Of a stretch of 64,000 nt of DNA, positions 8,242-16,169 are shown in pieces. A program made the position numbers and the translations under genes. Below the pieces are notes generated by a model. That model was not told the origin of the DNA. It made no database searches and saw nothing but the letters and a program-made list of their open reading frames with translations. The DNA comes from Candidatus Zixiibacteriota bacterium (GTDB lineage: Bacteria > Zixibacteria > MSB-5A5 > GN15 > JACZUZ01), in contig JAJRPJ010000010.1 in NCBI GenBank assembly GCA_024280835.1, forward strand, positions 1-64,000, written 5' to 3'. Every line of letters begins with the position of its first letter. Position 1 is the first letter of the stretch.

Positions 8242-9385
8242 GGATGAGCGCTCCTTTGGCGAATCTCTCGGGGGAAAAGTCTGTGATGTCGAATCTGGGA
8301 GTGGCGCCAGAGATTATATCTGCAATTACCATTCCCGCCGCTGGGGCGTGCATTAGTCCGTGGCCTGAAAAGCCATTAACAAAAATTAGTCCATTGATAC
8401 CTGGCGCTTTGCCGATAATTGCGCGATGGTCGGGCGTGGTTTCATATAATCCCCCCCAAGCGGCGCCTATTTCTGCGTCTTCAAGACGCGGGAGGCGCTC
8501 TAATGTGCGCATCAGGATTTCGTCAGTATAGTCATCATCGGTTGATTCATCATAACCAGGTTTAGTTTTTGGATCAGCCCAGCCCATCAAGAGACCAGGC
8601 GTTTCCTTATGGAAGTATACACCTGTGGAGACATCCACGACCATAGGAAATTCATCGTTGATGTAGTCGAGGGGGCCTGTGACGACGATTTGCCGTTTTA
8701 CAGGAATTACTTGGAGGTCATAGCCAGCCATTTTGGCAATCTCCGCGGCAAATGGTCCTGCGGCATTGATGACGTTTTGGCATTGAACTGATTCACGAGA
8801 TGTTTGTACAGCAGTGACTGAGTCGCCACTCATTGTCAGACCGGTTACAGTTGTATCGGTCATGACCTCAACGCCTAAGCGTTTGACAGCATTGTAATAG
8901 CCCATGGCGATGTCACCTGGGTCGGCGATACCGTCGCGGCTGAAGAAGTTGCCGCGAATGAGGTCATCGACTTTTAGAGCAGGGGCTAGTTTTTTGATTT
9001 CATCGGGCGCGAGGAACTCTACATCGACACCGAGAGAGCGTTGGAGTGTGGCTTGTTTTTCAAATGAGTCGACTTGATCTTGGGTTGATTGAAGAAACAG
9101 GTAGCCGCATTGCTGGAAGACTAGTGGGCTACCAGTTTCTTCCTCGAAGGATTCAAAGGCCTCGATTGAGCGGAGTGAGAAAATGATATTTTCTGGGCTT
9201 GAAAACTGGGCGCGAATTCCGCCTGCGTTTTTGCCTGTGGCTCCTGCGCCAGTGACAGGTTCTTTTTCGATGATAATGACCTTGCCTTGGGCTTGGCCGT
9301 TATAGAGATCGCGGGCAATGTAGAAAGCACAGGAGAGTCCGATGACTCCGCCGCCGATTATGACTATGTCCGCTGATTTGCTCAA
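8222..9385 (-). CDS. FAD-dependent oxidoreductase, DAO (sarcosine/glycine oxidase-like) family
   Basis: 387 residues. The N-terminal FAD-binding Rossmann motif is VIIGGGVIGLSCAFYIA, followed by IIIEKEPVTGAGATGKNAGG and the middle GYLFL segment typical of D-amino-acid oxidase-type flavoproteins; the C-terminal ending GLIFVNGFSGHGLMHAPAAG also matches. It probably oxidises a small amine or amino acid in the cytoplasm; the substrate cannot be told from the sequence. It heads a two-gene minus-strand unit with the alpha/beta hydrolase and is divergent from the ClC gene across 327 bp. Confidence 0.85.
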   Translation of the reverse strand: MSKSADIVIIGGGVIGLSCAFYIARDLYNGQAQGKVIIIEKEPVTGAGATGKNAGGIRAQFSSPENIIFSLRSIEAFESFEEETGSPLVFQQCGYLFLQSTQDQVDSFEKQATLQRSLGVDVEFLAPDEIKKLAPALKVDDLIRGNFFSRDGIADPGDIAMGYYNAVKRLGVEVMTDTTVTGLTMSGDSVTAVQTSRESVQCQNVINAAGPFAAEIAKMAGYDLQVIPVKRQIVVTGPLDYINDEFPMVVDVSTGVYFHKETPGLLMGWADPKTKPGYDESTDDDYTDEILMRTLERLPRLEDAEIGAAWGGLYETTPDHRAIIGKAPGINGLIFVNGFSGHGLMHAPAAGMVIADIISGATPRFDITDFSPERFAKGALIHETNII

Positions 9386-9712
9386 TGTTTCTCTATGTAT
9401 TCTCTGGTTTTTGTTTGTTGCGTGTGTGCCGTTTCAGTGGCAGGGGTCAAGGTACATGGCTGAGAGCATTTAAGTCAAGAAATTCGAAAAAGTGTTCGTG
9501 GCCTTTTGTTAGAGTTTGATTGGGCGCTCAAAGACTAGCAAAGATGATTTATTTTGCTTATTTAGGCGATTCTTGCTGAACTTTCTGTTCAATGACTTGG
9601 TAAATCGGATAAAGAAGATTACTTTCGTTTGCCAGTGACTTAGGTCTGTGTTAAGGGCCAAACGGTGCCGTGTGTATTAGAGTTGTAATTATTGAAGGAA
9701 TGAAGCAAAAAT
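9386..9712. other. divergent intergenic region
   Basis: Must hold promoters for the FAD oxidoreductase (minus) and the ClC gene (plus). No clear -35/-10 pair, palindrome or RNA is seen. A GAAGGA at 9694-9699 is the likely ribosome-binding site of the ClC gene, although 13 nt from its first ATG. Confidence 0.5.
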
Positions 9713-11461
9713 ATGATGCTCAGTAGTTCAAATCGATTGGTGCGTTTTTTGTCGCCAATACTTCACCTTTCACAGACACAGATATTAATCATTTTCTCCG
9801 TGATAGTCGGAGCTTCTACTGGTTTGGGCGCTTATGTATTTTTCAGGCTCATCAAATTTTTTACGGGCTTGGCTGTGGACATAAGTGATCCGACAGTTTA
9901 TGGAGCGGCTGTTAATCCTTCGTATTGGATATTGTTGGTACCTATGCTTGGTGGTTTGCTTTCGGCGCCTTTGATAATTCGTTTTGCAAAGGAAGCCAAG
10001 GGGCACGGTGTTCCAGAGGTTATGAACGCAGTTGCTCGTGAGCGGGGGTGTATTCGTCCTCGTGTGGCAGTGGTCAAGACTATCGCCTCGGCGATTTGTC
10101 TTGGCTCTGGAGGTTCGGCTGGTCGCGAGGGACCGATTGTGCAAATTGGTTCGGCGATAGGTTCGACTATTGGGCAGGTTTTCAAATTGTCGGTTGATCG
10201 TGTGAGAATTTTGGTCGGCTGTGGAGCTGCAGCTGGAATTGCGGCGGTCTTTAATGCTCCTATAGCTGGAGTATTTTTTTCATTGGAAGTAATTCTGGGT
10301 GATTTTGCAATTAAGACATTTTCGCCTGTGTTGATTAGTTCGGTTGTGGCTTCTGTTGTTTCACGCTCTCTGATGGGCAATCATCCTGCGTTTATGGTTC
10401 CCGCCCATGAATTAGTTTCGTCATGGGAGATTCCAATTTATGCGGTGATGGGTTTGGCTCTGGCTTTTGTCGCAGTTGGATTTACCAAGACTTTGGATTG
10501 GTCGGAGGACTTTTGGGATAACCTGAAAATCTCGCCATATATCAAACCTGCGATGGGTGGGCTCTTGCTCGGATTTGTTGGGTTGTACTATCCGCAGGTT
10601 TTCGCGGATGGCTATGAGACTGTCACTTATGCGCTAGAGGGTTCTCTGGTATGGCAGTTGTTGGTTGTCTTGGTCTTTCTGAAAATAGTGGCGACATCAT
10701 TGACACTTGGTTCTGGTTCTTCGGGTGGTATTTTTGCGCCTTCGTTGTTTATGGGGGCTATGGCTGGTGGGGCTTTTGGTTTTCTGGTTGATTTGCTATT
10801 CCCTGGCTTGGGGGTTAATCCAGGGGCTTATGCTTTGGTGGGAATGGCTTGTTTGGTGAGTGGAACGACTCATGCTCCGATTACTGCGATTTTGATAATT
10901 TTTGAAATGACTAATGACTACAGGATAATATTGCCGCTAATGGTGGCGGTGGTTTTTACAACTTTGCTGGCTCAGAGACTAGAGAAGCAATCGATTTACA
11001 CTATCAAACTTGCTAAGCGCGGTATCAATCTTAAGGCTGGTAAGGATATTGATATTCTGCGGCAGTTGAATGTTTCCGATGCGATGGACGATCATGTGGC
11101 GCTGGTGCCAGCTTCGTCAACATTGCCGCAGATTTTGAAACACGCTTCGGATTCAGGGGAGGCGTATTTTATGGTGGTCAACTCCGCAGGGGCTTTGACG
11201 GGAGTGCTGACATTTAGTGATTTGCATCGCGCTATGGCCGCGGAGGCCGCTGTTAATTTGATTATCGCGCAAGACATTGCTTCGACTCCATTGACTGTGA
11301 CAAAAACAGACTCGCTGGAAACCGCGCAAAAACTTATGTCGGGCAAAGGCCTGTCTTTGTTGCCCGTTGTTGATAGCAAAGAATCTGGCAAAATCCTCGG
11401 TGTTATCCGCCAAGAAAAACTTTTGCAGAGTTACAATCGTAAGTTGATTGAGAGTTTGTAG
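9713..11461 (+). CDS. ClC-family chloride channel/transporter with CBS pair
   Basis: 582 residues. The membrane part (about 20-430) carries the three ClC selectivity motifs: GHGVPEV (97-103, Ser of the usual GSGIP replaced by His), GSAGREGP with gating Glu139, and GSSGGIFAPSLF. At the position of the internal proton glutamate of the E. coli antiporter the sequence is SLEVIL, with Val193 after Glu192, as in ClC channels rather than H+/Cl- exchangers. Two CBS domains fill residues about 455-580 and probably bind a nucleotide. It moves chloride or a similar anion across the inner membrane. ATG at 9713 or 9716; monocistronic, with a terminator about 100 nt downstream. Confidence 0.92.
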   Translation: MMLSSSNRLVRFLSPILHLSQTQILIIFSVIVGASTGLGAYVFFRLIKFFTGLAVDISDPTVYGAAVNPSYWILLVPMLGGLLSAPLIIRFAKEAKGHGVPEVMNAVARERGCIRPRVAVVKTIASAICLGSGGSAGREGPIVQIGSAIGSTIGQVFKLSVDRVRILVGCGAAAGIAAVFNAPIAGVFFSLEVILGDFAIKTFSPVLISSVVASVVSRSLMGNHPAFMVPAHELVSSWEIPIYAVMGLALAFVAVGFTKTLDWSEDFWDNLKISPYIKPAMGGLLLGFVGLYYPQVFADGYETVTYALEGSLVWQLLVVLVFLKIVATSLTLGSGSSGGIFAPSLFMGAMAGGAFGFLVDLLFPGLGVNPGAYALVGMACLVSGTTHAPITAILIIFEMTNDYRIILPLMVAVVFTTLLAQRLEKQSIYTIKLAKRGINLKAGKDIDILRQLNVSDAMDDHVALVPASSTLPQILKHASDSGEAYFMVVNSAGALTGVLTFSDLHRAMAAEAAVNLIIAQDIASTPLTVTKTDSLETAQKLMSGKGLSLLPVVDSKESGKILGVIRQEKLLQSYNRKLIESL

Positions 11462-11480
11462 GTTTTTTCTTCTTTTTTGA

Positions 11481-11504
11481 GTGTCAGGTCTGAGGACCTG
11501 ACAC
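11481..11504. other. perfect 10-bp stem-loop
   Basis: GTGTCAGGTC-TGAG-GACCTGACAC, 20 nt after the ClC stop. There is no T-run after it, so it is more like a processing or REP-type hairpin than an intrinsic terminator. Confidence 0.5.
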
Positions 11505-11560
11505 AACTTTGGAAAGATTGTTACTTTGAAAAGATTGTAGTCAATAAGTAGTCTGTGTCA

Positions 11561-11593
11561 GGAGCGACGAGTTAATCTCGTCGCTCCTTTTTT
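11561..11593 (+). terminator. rho-independent terminator after the ClC gene
   Basis: Perfect 11-bp stem GGAGCGACGAG / CTCGTCGCTCC with a 5-nt loop, followed directly by six T. Confidence 0.85.
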
Positions 11594-11605
11594 GTGTCGA
11601 GGTTG

Positions 11606-11627
11606 AAATGGGTTTGTTTCGCATATA
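11606..11627 (-). repeat. 22-bp dispersed repeat, copy 4
   Basis: The reverse strand reads TATATGCGAAACAAACCCAT followed by TT. Confidence 0.75.
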
Positions 11628-11667
11628 GAGCTTGGCTTAGATGGATGCTGTTGCTTTCTGGCCTTTG

Positions 11668-11689
11668 AAATGGGTTCGTTTTGTATATA
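11668..11689 (-). repeat. 22-bp dispersed repeat, copy 5
   Basis: The reverse strand reads TATATACAAAACGAACCCAT followed by TT. It starts 62 bp from copy 4 in the same orientation. Confidence 0.75.
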
Positions 11690-11850
11690 CGGTGTATTGG
11701 TTTGGAATTCGGACTTGATGTGAGATTCGGGTGTTTGGTGTTCATACATAGTAGTGGGTTGGGGATTTTGTGGTGGTTTGGTGGGGAATTTGGCTCAATA
11801 GCAAGTCTACTACTGAGAGGATTGTGAGGATTGGCAATCCAGTTCTGCAT

Positions 11851-11879
11851 TTCTCACTGACATGCCCTGTCAGTGAGAA
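11851..11879. promoter_or_regulatory. 12-bp perfect inverted repeat upstream of the methyltransferase
   Basis: TTCTCACTGACA-TGCCC-TGTCAGTGAGAA, 100 bp before the methyltransferase start. Perfect symmetry suggests an operator, a terminator lacking a T-run, or a boundary of the inserted island. Confidence 0.5.
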
Positions 11880-11978
11880 GGGCTATTGTCTTGCGCTTGA
11901 GTCAAAGGTATACGATATTGATGAAGCGTGGAAACTATAATACCAGAACACAAATTTTGACATTCTATATGAGTTGAT

Positions 11979-13049
11979 ATGAAACGAAACAAACAGTTTA
12001 GAGCGGTAGACTTTTTCTCGGGGGCTGGCGGCCTTACTTATGGGCTAAGAGTAGCTGGAATTGATGTGCTCGCAGGAATTGATAACGATGAATCTTGTAA
12101 GATGACTTATGAAGTAAATAATTCAGGTTCGAAGTATCTTTGTAAGGATATTTCGAAGTACAATCCAGCGGAATTAGCCAAAGAAATCGGTGTCTTGAGG
12201 AATGATGACAATCTAATATTCGCGGGATGCGCACCGTGCCAGTATTGGAGTATAATAAACACGACTAGGGAAAGGTCGCGTAAGGGTAAAGACTTGATTC
12301 TAGATTTTCAGCGGTTCATAGACTACTTTCTTCCTGGATATATAATTGTCGAAAATGTTCCCGGAGTTTCATCTCAACTTGATAGCCCAATGGGACGATT
12401 CATTTGGGAACTTGAGAGCCTCGGATATCATGTAGCTCACGAAGTTACTGATATGTCAGCCTATGGTATACCTCAAAGTAGACGACGATTCACGCTACTT
12501 GCCTCGCGACTGACAGAAATGACTCTACCGAAGAAGAGGCAGACTAAGAAATCAGTGAGGGATTCAATCGGTGTTCATAATGGGTTCATGAAGATTGGCG
12601 CTGGCACGAAAGATAGGAGTCCGTTTTTGCACACAGTGTCTGGATTGAGTGAAAAAAACATTAAGCGATTGAAGCTAACTCCGCGCGATGGCGGGAATAG
12701 AACTAAGTGGCAAGCGATTGAAGACTTAGGATTGGATTGTTACAGAAATAAAGGAAACATCTTTCATGATACTTATGGGAGAATGTGGTGGGATAAGCCA
12801 GCGCCCACAATAACTACGAAGTTCTTCAGTATCAGTAACGGAAGGTTCGCACATCCAGAAGAGAATCGTGCAATCTCACTCCGTGAAGGAGCTACACTAC
12901 AAACTTTCCCAAAGAAGTATAAGTTTCACGGGTCAAGTATACAGTCGATTGCGAAAATGATTGGCAATGCCGTCCCACCTAGGTTTGCTACGATCCTTGG
13001 AAGGCATATTCTCAAAACTGCTGCATCTCATGGAGGGCAACATGGCTGA
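11979..13049 (+). CDS. DNA (cytosine-5) methyltransferase
   Basis: 356 residues. Transfers a methyl group from S-adenosylmethionine to C5 of cytosine in DNA. Ordered motifs are visible: I (VDFFSGAGGL, 10-19), IV with catalytic Cys87 in GCAPCQYWS, VI (ENV, 125-127), VIII (YGIPQSRRRF, 162-171), IX/X near the C-terminus (SLREGATLQTFP, IGNAVPPRFA). Motif IV has A-P-C-Q in place of the usual P-P-C-Q and YWS in place of the usual GFS/PFS. The target recognition region is about 172-300; the target sequence is unknown. It is translationally coupled to the next gene (8-nt overlap). Codon use is rich in AGA/AGG and ATA compared with the flanking genes, a sign of transfer. Only a weak ribosome-binding site precedes the ATG. 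Confidence 0.92.
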   Translation: MKRNKQFRAVDFFSGAGGLTYGLRVAGIDVLAGIDNDESCKMTYEVNNSGSKYLCKDISKYNPAELAKEIGVLRNDDNLIFAGCAPCQYWSIINTTRERSRKGKDLILDFQRFIDYFLPGYIIVENVPGVSSQLDSPMGRFIWELESLGYHVAHEVTDMSAYGIPQSRRRFTLLASRLTEMTLPKKRQTKKSVRDSIGVHNGFMKIGAGTKDRSPFLHTVSGLSEKNIKRLKLTPRDGGNRTKWQAIEDLGLDCYRNKGNIFHDTYGRMWWDKPAPTITTKFFSISNGRFAHPEENRAISLREGATLQTFPKKYKFHGSSIQSIAKMIGNAVPPRFATILGRHILKTAASHGGQHG

Positions 13050-14691
13050 AGAACTATTAACGATGACTTTCGATCCGAATACTATTGAACATCTCGGTGT
13101 TCGAATGTATTCGACTTTGCCCCCTGTAATTGCAGAGCTGATTTCCAACGCCTATGATGCGGATGCCGATTGGGTGAAGATCACTTTGATTGACAATGAG
13201 GAGTACAAGAAAATTATTGTCGAAGATAACGGCGATGGAATGACGTTTGAAGAGATTGGCAAGAAATTCCTGCGCATCGGTCGGAACCGACGAGAAAAGG
13301 AAGGAGATGAGCCAACAGCCAAAGGCCGCAAAATAATTGGCAAGAAAGGACTCGGTAAACTGTCTTTCTTTGGAATTGCTCATGAGATCGAGATCGCAAC
13401 AAAGAAGGCTGGTAAGGAAAACGTCTTTGTGATGAGTTGGCAAGGTATTCAGGGCACCGATGCGGACTATCACCCAGTTGTTTTGAAAAATGATGAAGAC
13501 TGCTCGGTTGATGAGAATGGAACAACATTTACGCTTACAGAAATTCAAAGAGCAAGCGATTTTGAACCCATAGGACTAGTCAGTAGTCTTTCTAAGATAT
13601 TCATTATTGATCCAAACTTTGAGATAATTATCCAGCACAATGATAATGAACCTGTAAAGCTTGATAACGAGACAAAATTCGCCGATTTAGAAATTGAACT
13701 AGAGTGGGCAATACCAGATGAATCTTTAATCGAATCTACTTATGAGCGTAAAGGAGAAATCACTGGAAAGCTCATTACCGCACAGAAGCCGATATCCCCA
13801 CGAAGTAACATGAGAGGAATCGTTCTCTTCTCTAGAAAGAAACTCGTCAATCTTCCTGAGTATTTTTCTGAGAGCGCTTCTAGCCACTTCTATTCCTATC
13901 TCACTGGATGGCTTGAAGTTGATTTCATCGACGATCTAGATATAGATGTTATAGCGACAAATAGACAGTCTCTCAATTGGGACCATCCAGAGTTGCAAAG
14001 TCTACGCGAATATCTGCAAGAGTTGTTGAGGCGACTTCAGATTGTTTGGCGCGAAAAGAGGGCTAAACTAAGGGAGAGGAAAATTACAGAAGTAACTAAC
14101 ATTGATATTGGGGCTTGGTTTTCCAAAGTACCTGAAGCAGTTAGAGAGCATCTTGAACCACTAGTCTTAGCAATAGTGAAGGATTCGGAATTGCCTGATG
14201 AATCTCACATTGAAGCGGTCAAGAGTATTCACGAACTCGTACCTGAGTATACTTATTACCATTGGCGTCATTTGCATTCAGAGATTCAGGACGCTTCAAG
14301 AGCAGACTACGAAAGAGGTGATTACTACAGAGCATTCATCGAAGCCGCAAAGAGGTACATTACGGCGGTTAGAACTAAATCAGGCAGCAACCAAACTTCC
14401 GATTTTAGTCTCATGAGTGATGTCTTTAGTGCACAAACGCCTAAATTGAAGGTTGCTCAAAACTATCTTAAGCCCAACGGAAACGCTTTTACTAATTTCA
14501 CAATCGAAAACATTGAGAGTGGCCAAAGATACTTTTCACAGGGTGTTGTTTCAGGATGCAGAAATCCACTCAATCACGAAGAACGGGAAGACCTGATTGC
14601 CTCTGATCTGTTCTCAGAGAAAGACTGCCTAGATGCTCTAAGTTTGCTATCACATCTATTTAGACGACTTGATAATGCCGTCGTAGTCTAG
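13042..14691 (+). CDS. GHKL (MORC/Hsp90-like) ATPase fused to a HEPN-like C-terminal domain
   Basis: 549 residues from the ATG at 13042, chosen because GGAGGG sits 4 nt upstream and it couples to the methyltransferase stop; the frame is open to 12961 but lies inside that gene. The N-terminal GHKL ATPase has an N-box (ELISNAYDA, Glu32/Asn36/Asp39), DNGDGM (62-67) and GKKGLGK (100-106). The middle (about 200-370) is uncharacterised. The C-terminal ~120 residues (YERGDYYRAFIEAAKRY ... SGCRNPLNHEE ... ALSLLSHLFRRLD) resemble the TIGR02391/Hypoth_Ymh family of HEPN domains, with Arg507-x4-His512 as a candidate HEPN RNase motif. ATPases of this superfamily are known beside C5 methyltransferases in restriction-modification-like loci; here no restriction nuclease is adjacent, so the HEPN part may be the effector (inference). 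Confidence 0.8.
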   Translation: MAEELLTMTFDPNTIEHLGVRMYSTLPPVIAELISNAYDADADWVKITLIDNEEYKKIIVEDNGDGMTFEEIGKKFLRIGRNRREKEGDEPTAKGRKIIGKKGLGKLSFFGIAHEIEIATKKAGKENVFVMSWQGIQGTDADYHPVVLKNDEDCSVDENGTTFTLTEIQRASDFEPIGLVSSLSKIFIIDPNFEIIIQHNDNEPVKLDNETKFADLEIELEWAIPDESLIESTYERKGEITGKLITAQKPISPRSNMRGIVLFSRKKLVNLPEYFSESASSHFYSYLTGWLEVDFIDDLDIDVIATNRQSLNWDHPELQSLREYLQELLRRLQIVWREKRAKLRERKITEVTNIDIGAWFSKVPEAVREHLEPLVLAIVKDSELPDESHIEAVKSIHELVPEYTYYHWRHLHSEIQDASRADYERGDYYRAFIEAAKRYITAVRTKSGSNQTSDFSLMSDVFSAQTPKLKVAQNYLKPNGNAFTNFTIENIESGQRYFSQGVVSGCRNPLNHEEREDLIASDLFSEKDCLDALSLLSHLFRRLDNAVVV

Positions 14692-14698
14692 GGAGACT

Positions 14699-14725
14699 GT
14701 CAAGTCCCTGAAAAGGGGACTTGAC
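14699..14725. other. stem-loop between convergent genes
   Basis: GTCAAGTCCC-TGAAAAG-GGGACTTGAC, 10-bp perfect stem placed between the stop codons of the ATPase-HEPN gene (plus) and nuoN (minus). It lacks a T-run on either side but could serve both transcripts as an RNA 3' end. Confidence 0.55.
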
Positions 14726-16168
14726 CTACGGGAGTTGGTTTAGTGTGGGGAGCCAGTTTGTGGTTTGGGTTTGGATTGTTTCGTAGACGTGGGGGATTAC
14801 TCCTAGGAGGATTACGGCTAGGGTGGTTAGTAGGAAGGTTAGCGCTAGGGTTTTTGAGATTGGTAATTTCTTGGCGTTTTCGGCTGGGGGTTCCATGTAC
14901 ATTTGGCGGATGATTCTCAAATAATAATATAGTGACACTGTTGAGTTGATGGCGGCGACAGCTACTAGCCAATGGTAGCCGGCTTTGGCGGCGATGCTGA
15001 AGAGGAAGAATTTGCCGACGAAGCCAGAGAGTGGTGGGATGCCAGCGAGACTGAAGAGTCCGATCATCATGACAAATGCGATAGCGGGGTTTGTCCGCGA
15101 GAGGCCTTTGTAGTCGTCGATTTCTTCTTTGCCAGTTGTGTCACTGTAATAAATTATCACTCCAAAGACAGCCATGTTGGTGAAGACATAGATGAACAAG
15201 TAGAATAACATCGACGGTACGCTTTCGGAGAATGGTCCGAGGAAGCCGAGAATGATGTAACCCGCTTGCGAGATGGCGCTGAAGGCCATGAAGCGTTTGA
15301 TATTGTTTTGCACTATCGCAACTAAATTACCGAGTGTCATTGTCGCAGTGGCTAGAGCGGCGATTAGCCAACCATATTCGCTGAGAGCATTACCAAAAAT
15401 CCCGAATAATATTTGGAACATGAAAGCCATGCCAGCGCTTTTGGAAGCCACCGAGAGATAAGCAGTGACGACTGTTGGGGCGCCTTGGTAGACATCGGCG
15501 GCCCAGATGTGAAATGGGAACATGGTGATTTTGAAGCCGATACCAGCTAGGATTAGCGCTCCTGCTAGCCATAGCGCTGGTGAGTCAGTTATGGTTTGGC
15601 TGATGACGAGTAAGTCGGCGCTTCCGCTGAGTCCGTAGAGTAATCCTAGTCCATAGAGCAACAGGCCCGAGGCCAGAGCGCCGAAGATGACGTATTTTAG
15701 ACCCGCTTCGCCTGAGAGTTTGTCGCCTTTTCTCCAAGCGGCTAGTGCGAAGAGTGGGATGGTGGCTAGTTCGAGCGAGATGTAGAGTGTGATGAGGTCG
15801 CGGGCTGAGATGATGAACATCATGCCGACGACTGTGAACATCAGGACCGAATAGAACTCTCCAGTTGAGGGGAGTTTTTCACGGGCTTTTGATTGCCAGC
15901 AGAAGATGACGGTGAAGGCGGCGCCGAGTAGGAAGAATAGTTTGAACCAGCCAGCGACAGGATCAAAGACAAAACGGCCGCCGAACATTGATGATGTTTC
16001 TGGTAGCAGATTGCAAACACTGACACTCGCGAGCAGGATTCCGATTAGGGCTATTGGGCCGAGGATGTGTCTCTTTTTGTCCTCGATGAAGAGGTCGGTG
16101 ATGAGGACGACGAATCCAGTTAGAGCGACTATTAACTCTGGCGCGATTATCATGTTGAGGATATTCAT
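14726..16168 (-). CDS. nuoN: NADH-quinone oxidoreductase subunit N
   Basis: 480 residues, about 14 transmembrane segments, an antiporter-like proton-pumping subunit of complex I. Typical stretches include LYISLELATIPLFAL, AWRKGD, GAPTVVTAYLSVASKSAG and MAFSAISQAGYIILG. It is the last gene of the nuo operon, 1 nt after nuoM. Length is normal. Confidence 0.95.
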   Translation of the reverse strand: MNILNMIIAPELIVALTGFVVLITDLFIEDKKRHILGPIALIGILLASVSVCNLLPETSSMFGGRFVFDPVAGWFKLFFLLGAAFTVIFCWQSKAREKLPSTGEFYSVLMFTVVGMMFIISARDLITLYISLELATIPLFALAAWRKGDKLSGEAGLKYVIFGALASGLLLYGLGLLYGLSGSADLLVISQTITDSPALWLAGALILAGIGFKITMFPFHIWAADVYQGAPTVVTAYLSVASKSAGMAFMFQILFGIFGNALSEYGWLIAALATATMTLGNLVAIVQNNIKRFMAFSAISQAGYIILGFLGPFSESVPSMLFYLFIYVFTNMAVFGVIIYYSDTTGKEEIDDYKGLSRTNPAIAFVMMIGLFSLAGIPPLSGFVGKFFLFSIAAKAGYHWLVAVAAINSTVSLYYYLRIIRQMYMEPPAENAKKLPISKTLALTFLLTTLAVILLGVIPHVYETIQTQTTNWLPTLNQLP

Positions 16169-16169
16169 C

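Larger units (their letters stand above)
11462..11978. other. non-coding stretch before the methyltransferase island
   Basis: Holds a stem-loop (11481-11504), a terminator (11561-11593), two copies of the 22-bp dispersed repeat (11606-11627, 11668-11689) and a 12-bp inverted repeat (11851-11879). TATAAT at 11936-11941, 43 nt before the methyltransferase ATG, is a possible -10 box but lacks a matching -35. No gene is seen; the minus-strand frames through the repeats read the two copies in different frames. Confidence 0.65.

Noticed and set aside
11558-11850. Minus-strand frames with YKTNPF/AKQTHF-like peptides
   Set aside because: These peptides come from the 22-bp DNA repeat read in two different frames.
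12961-13041. Upstream start of the ATPase-HEPN gene
   Set aside because: It would overlap the methyltransferase by 89 bp; the coupled ATG at 13042 has a strong ribosome-binding site.
13057-13548. Antisense frame in the ATPase gene
   Set aside because: Shadow of a well-supported GHKL ATPase.
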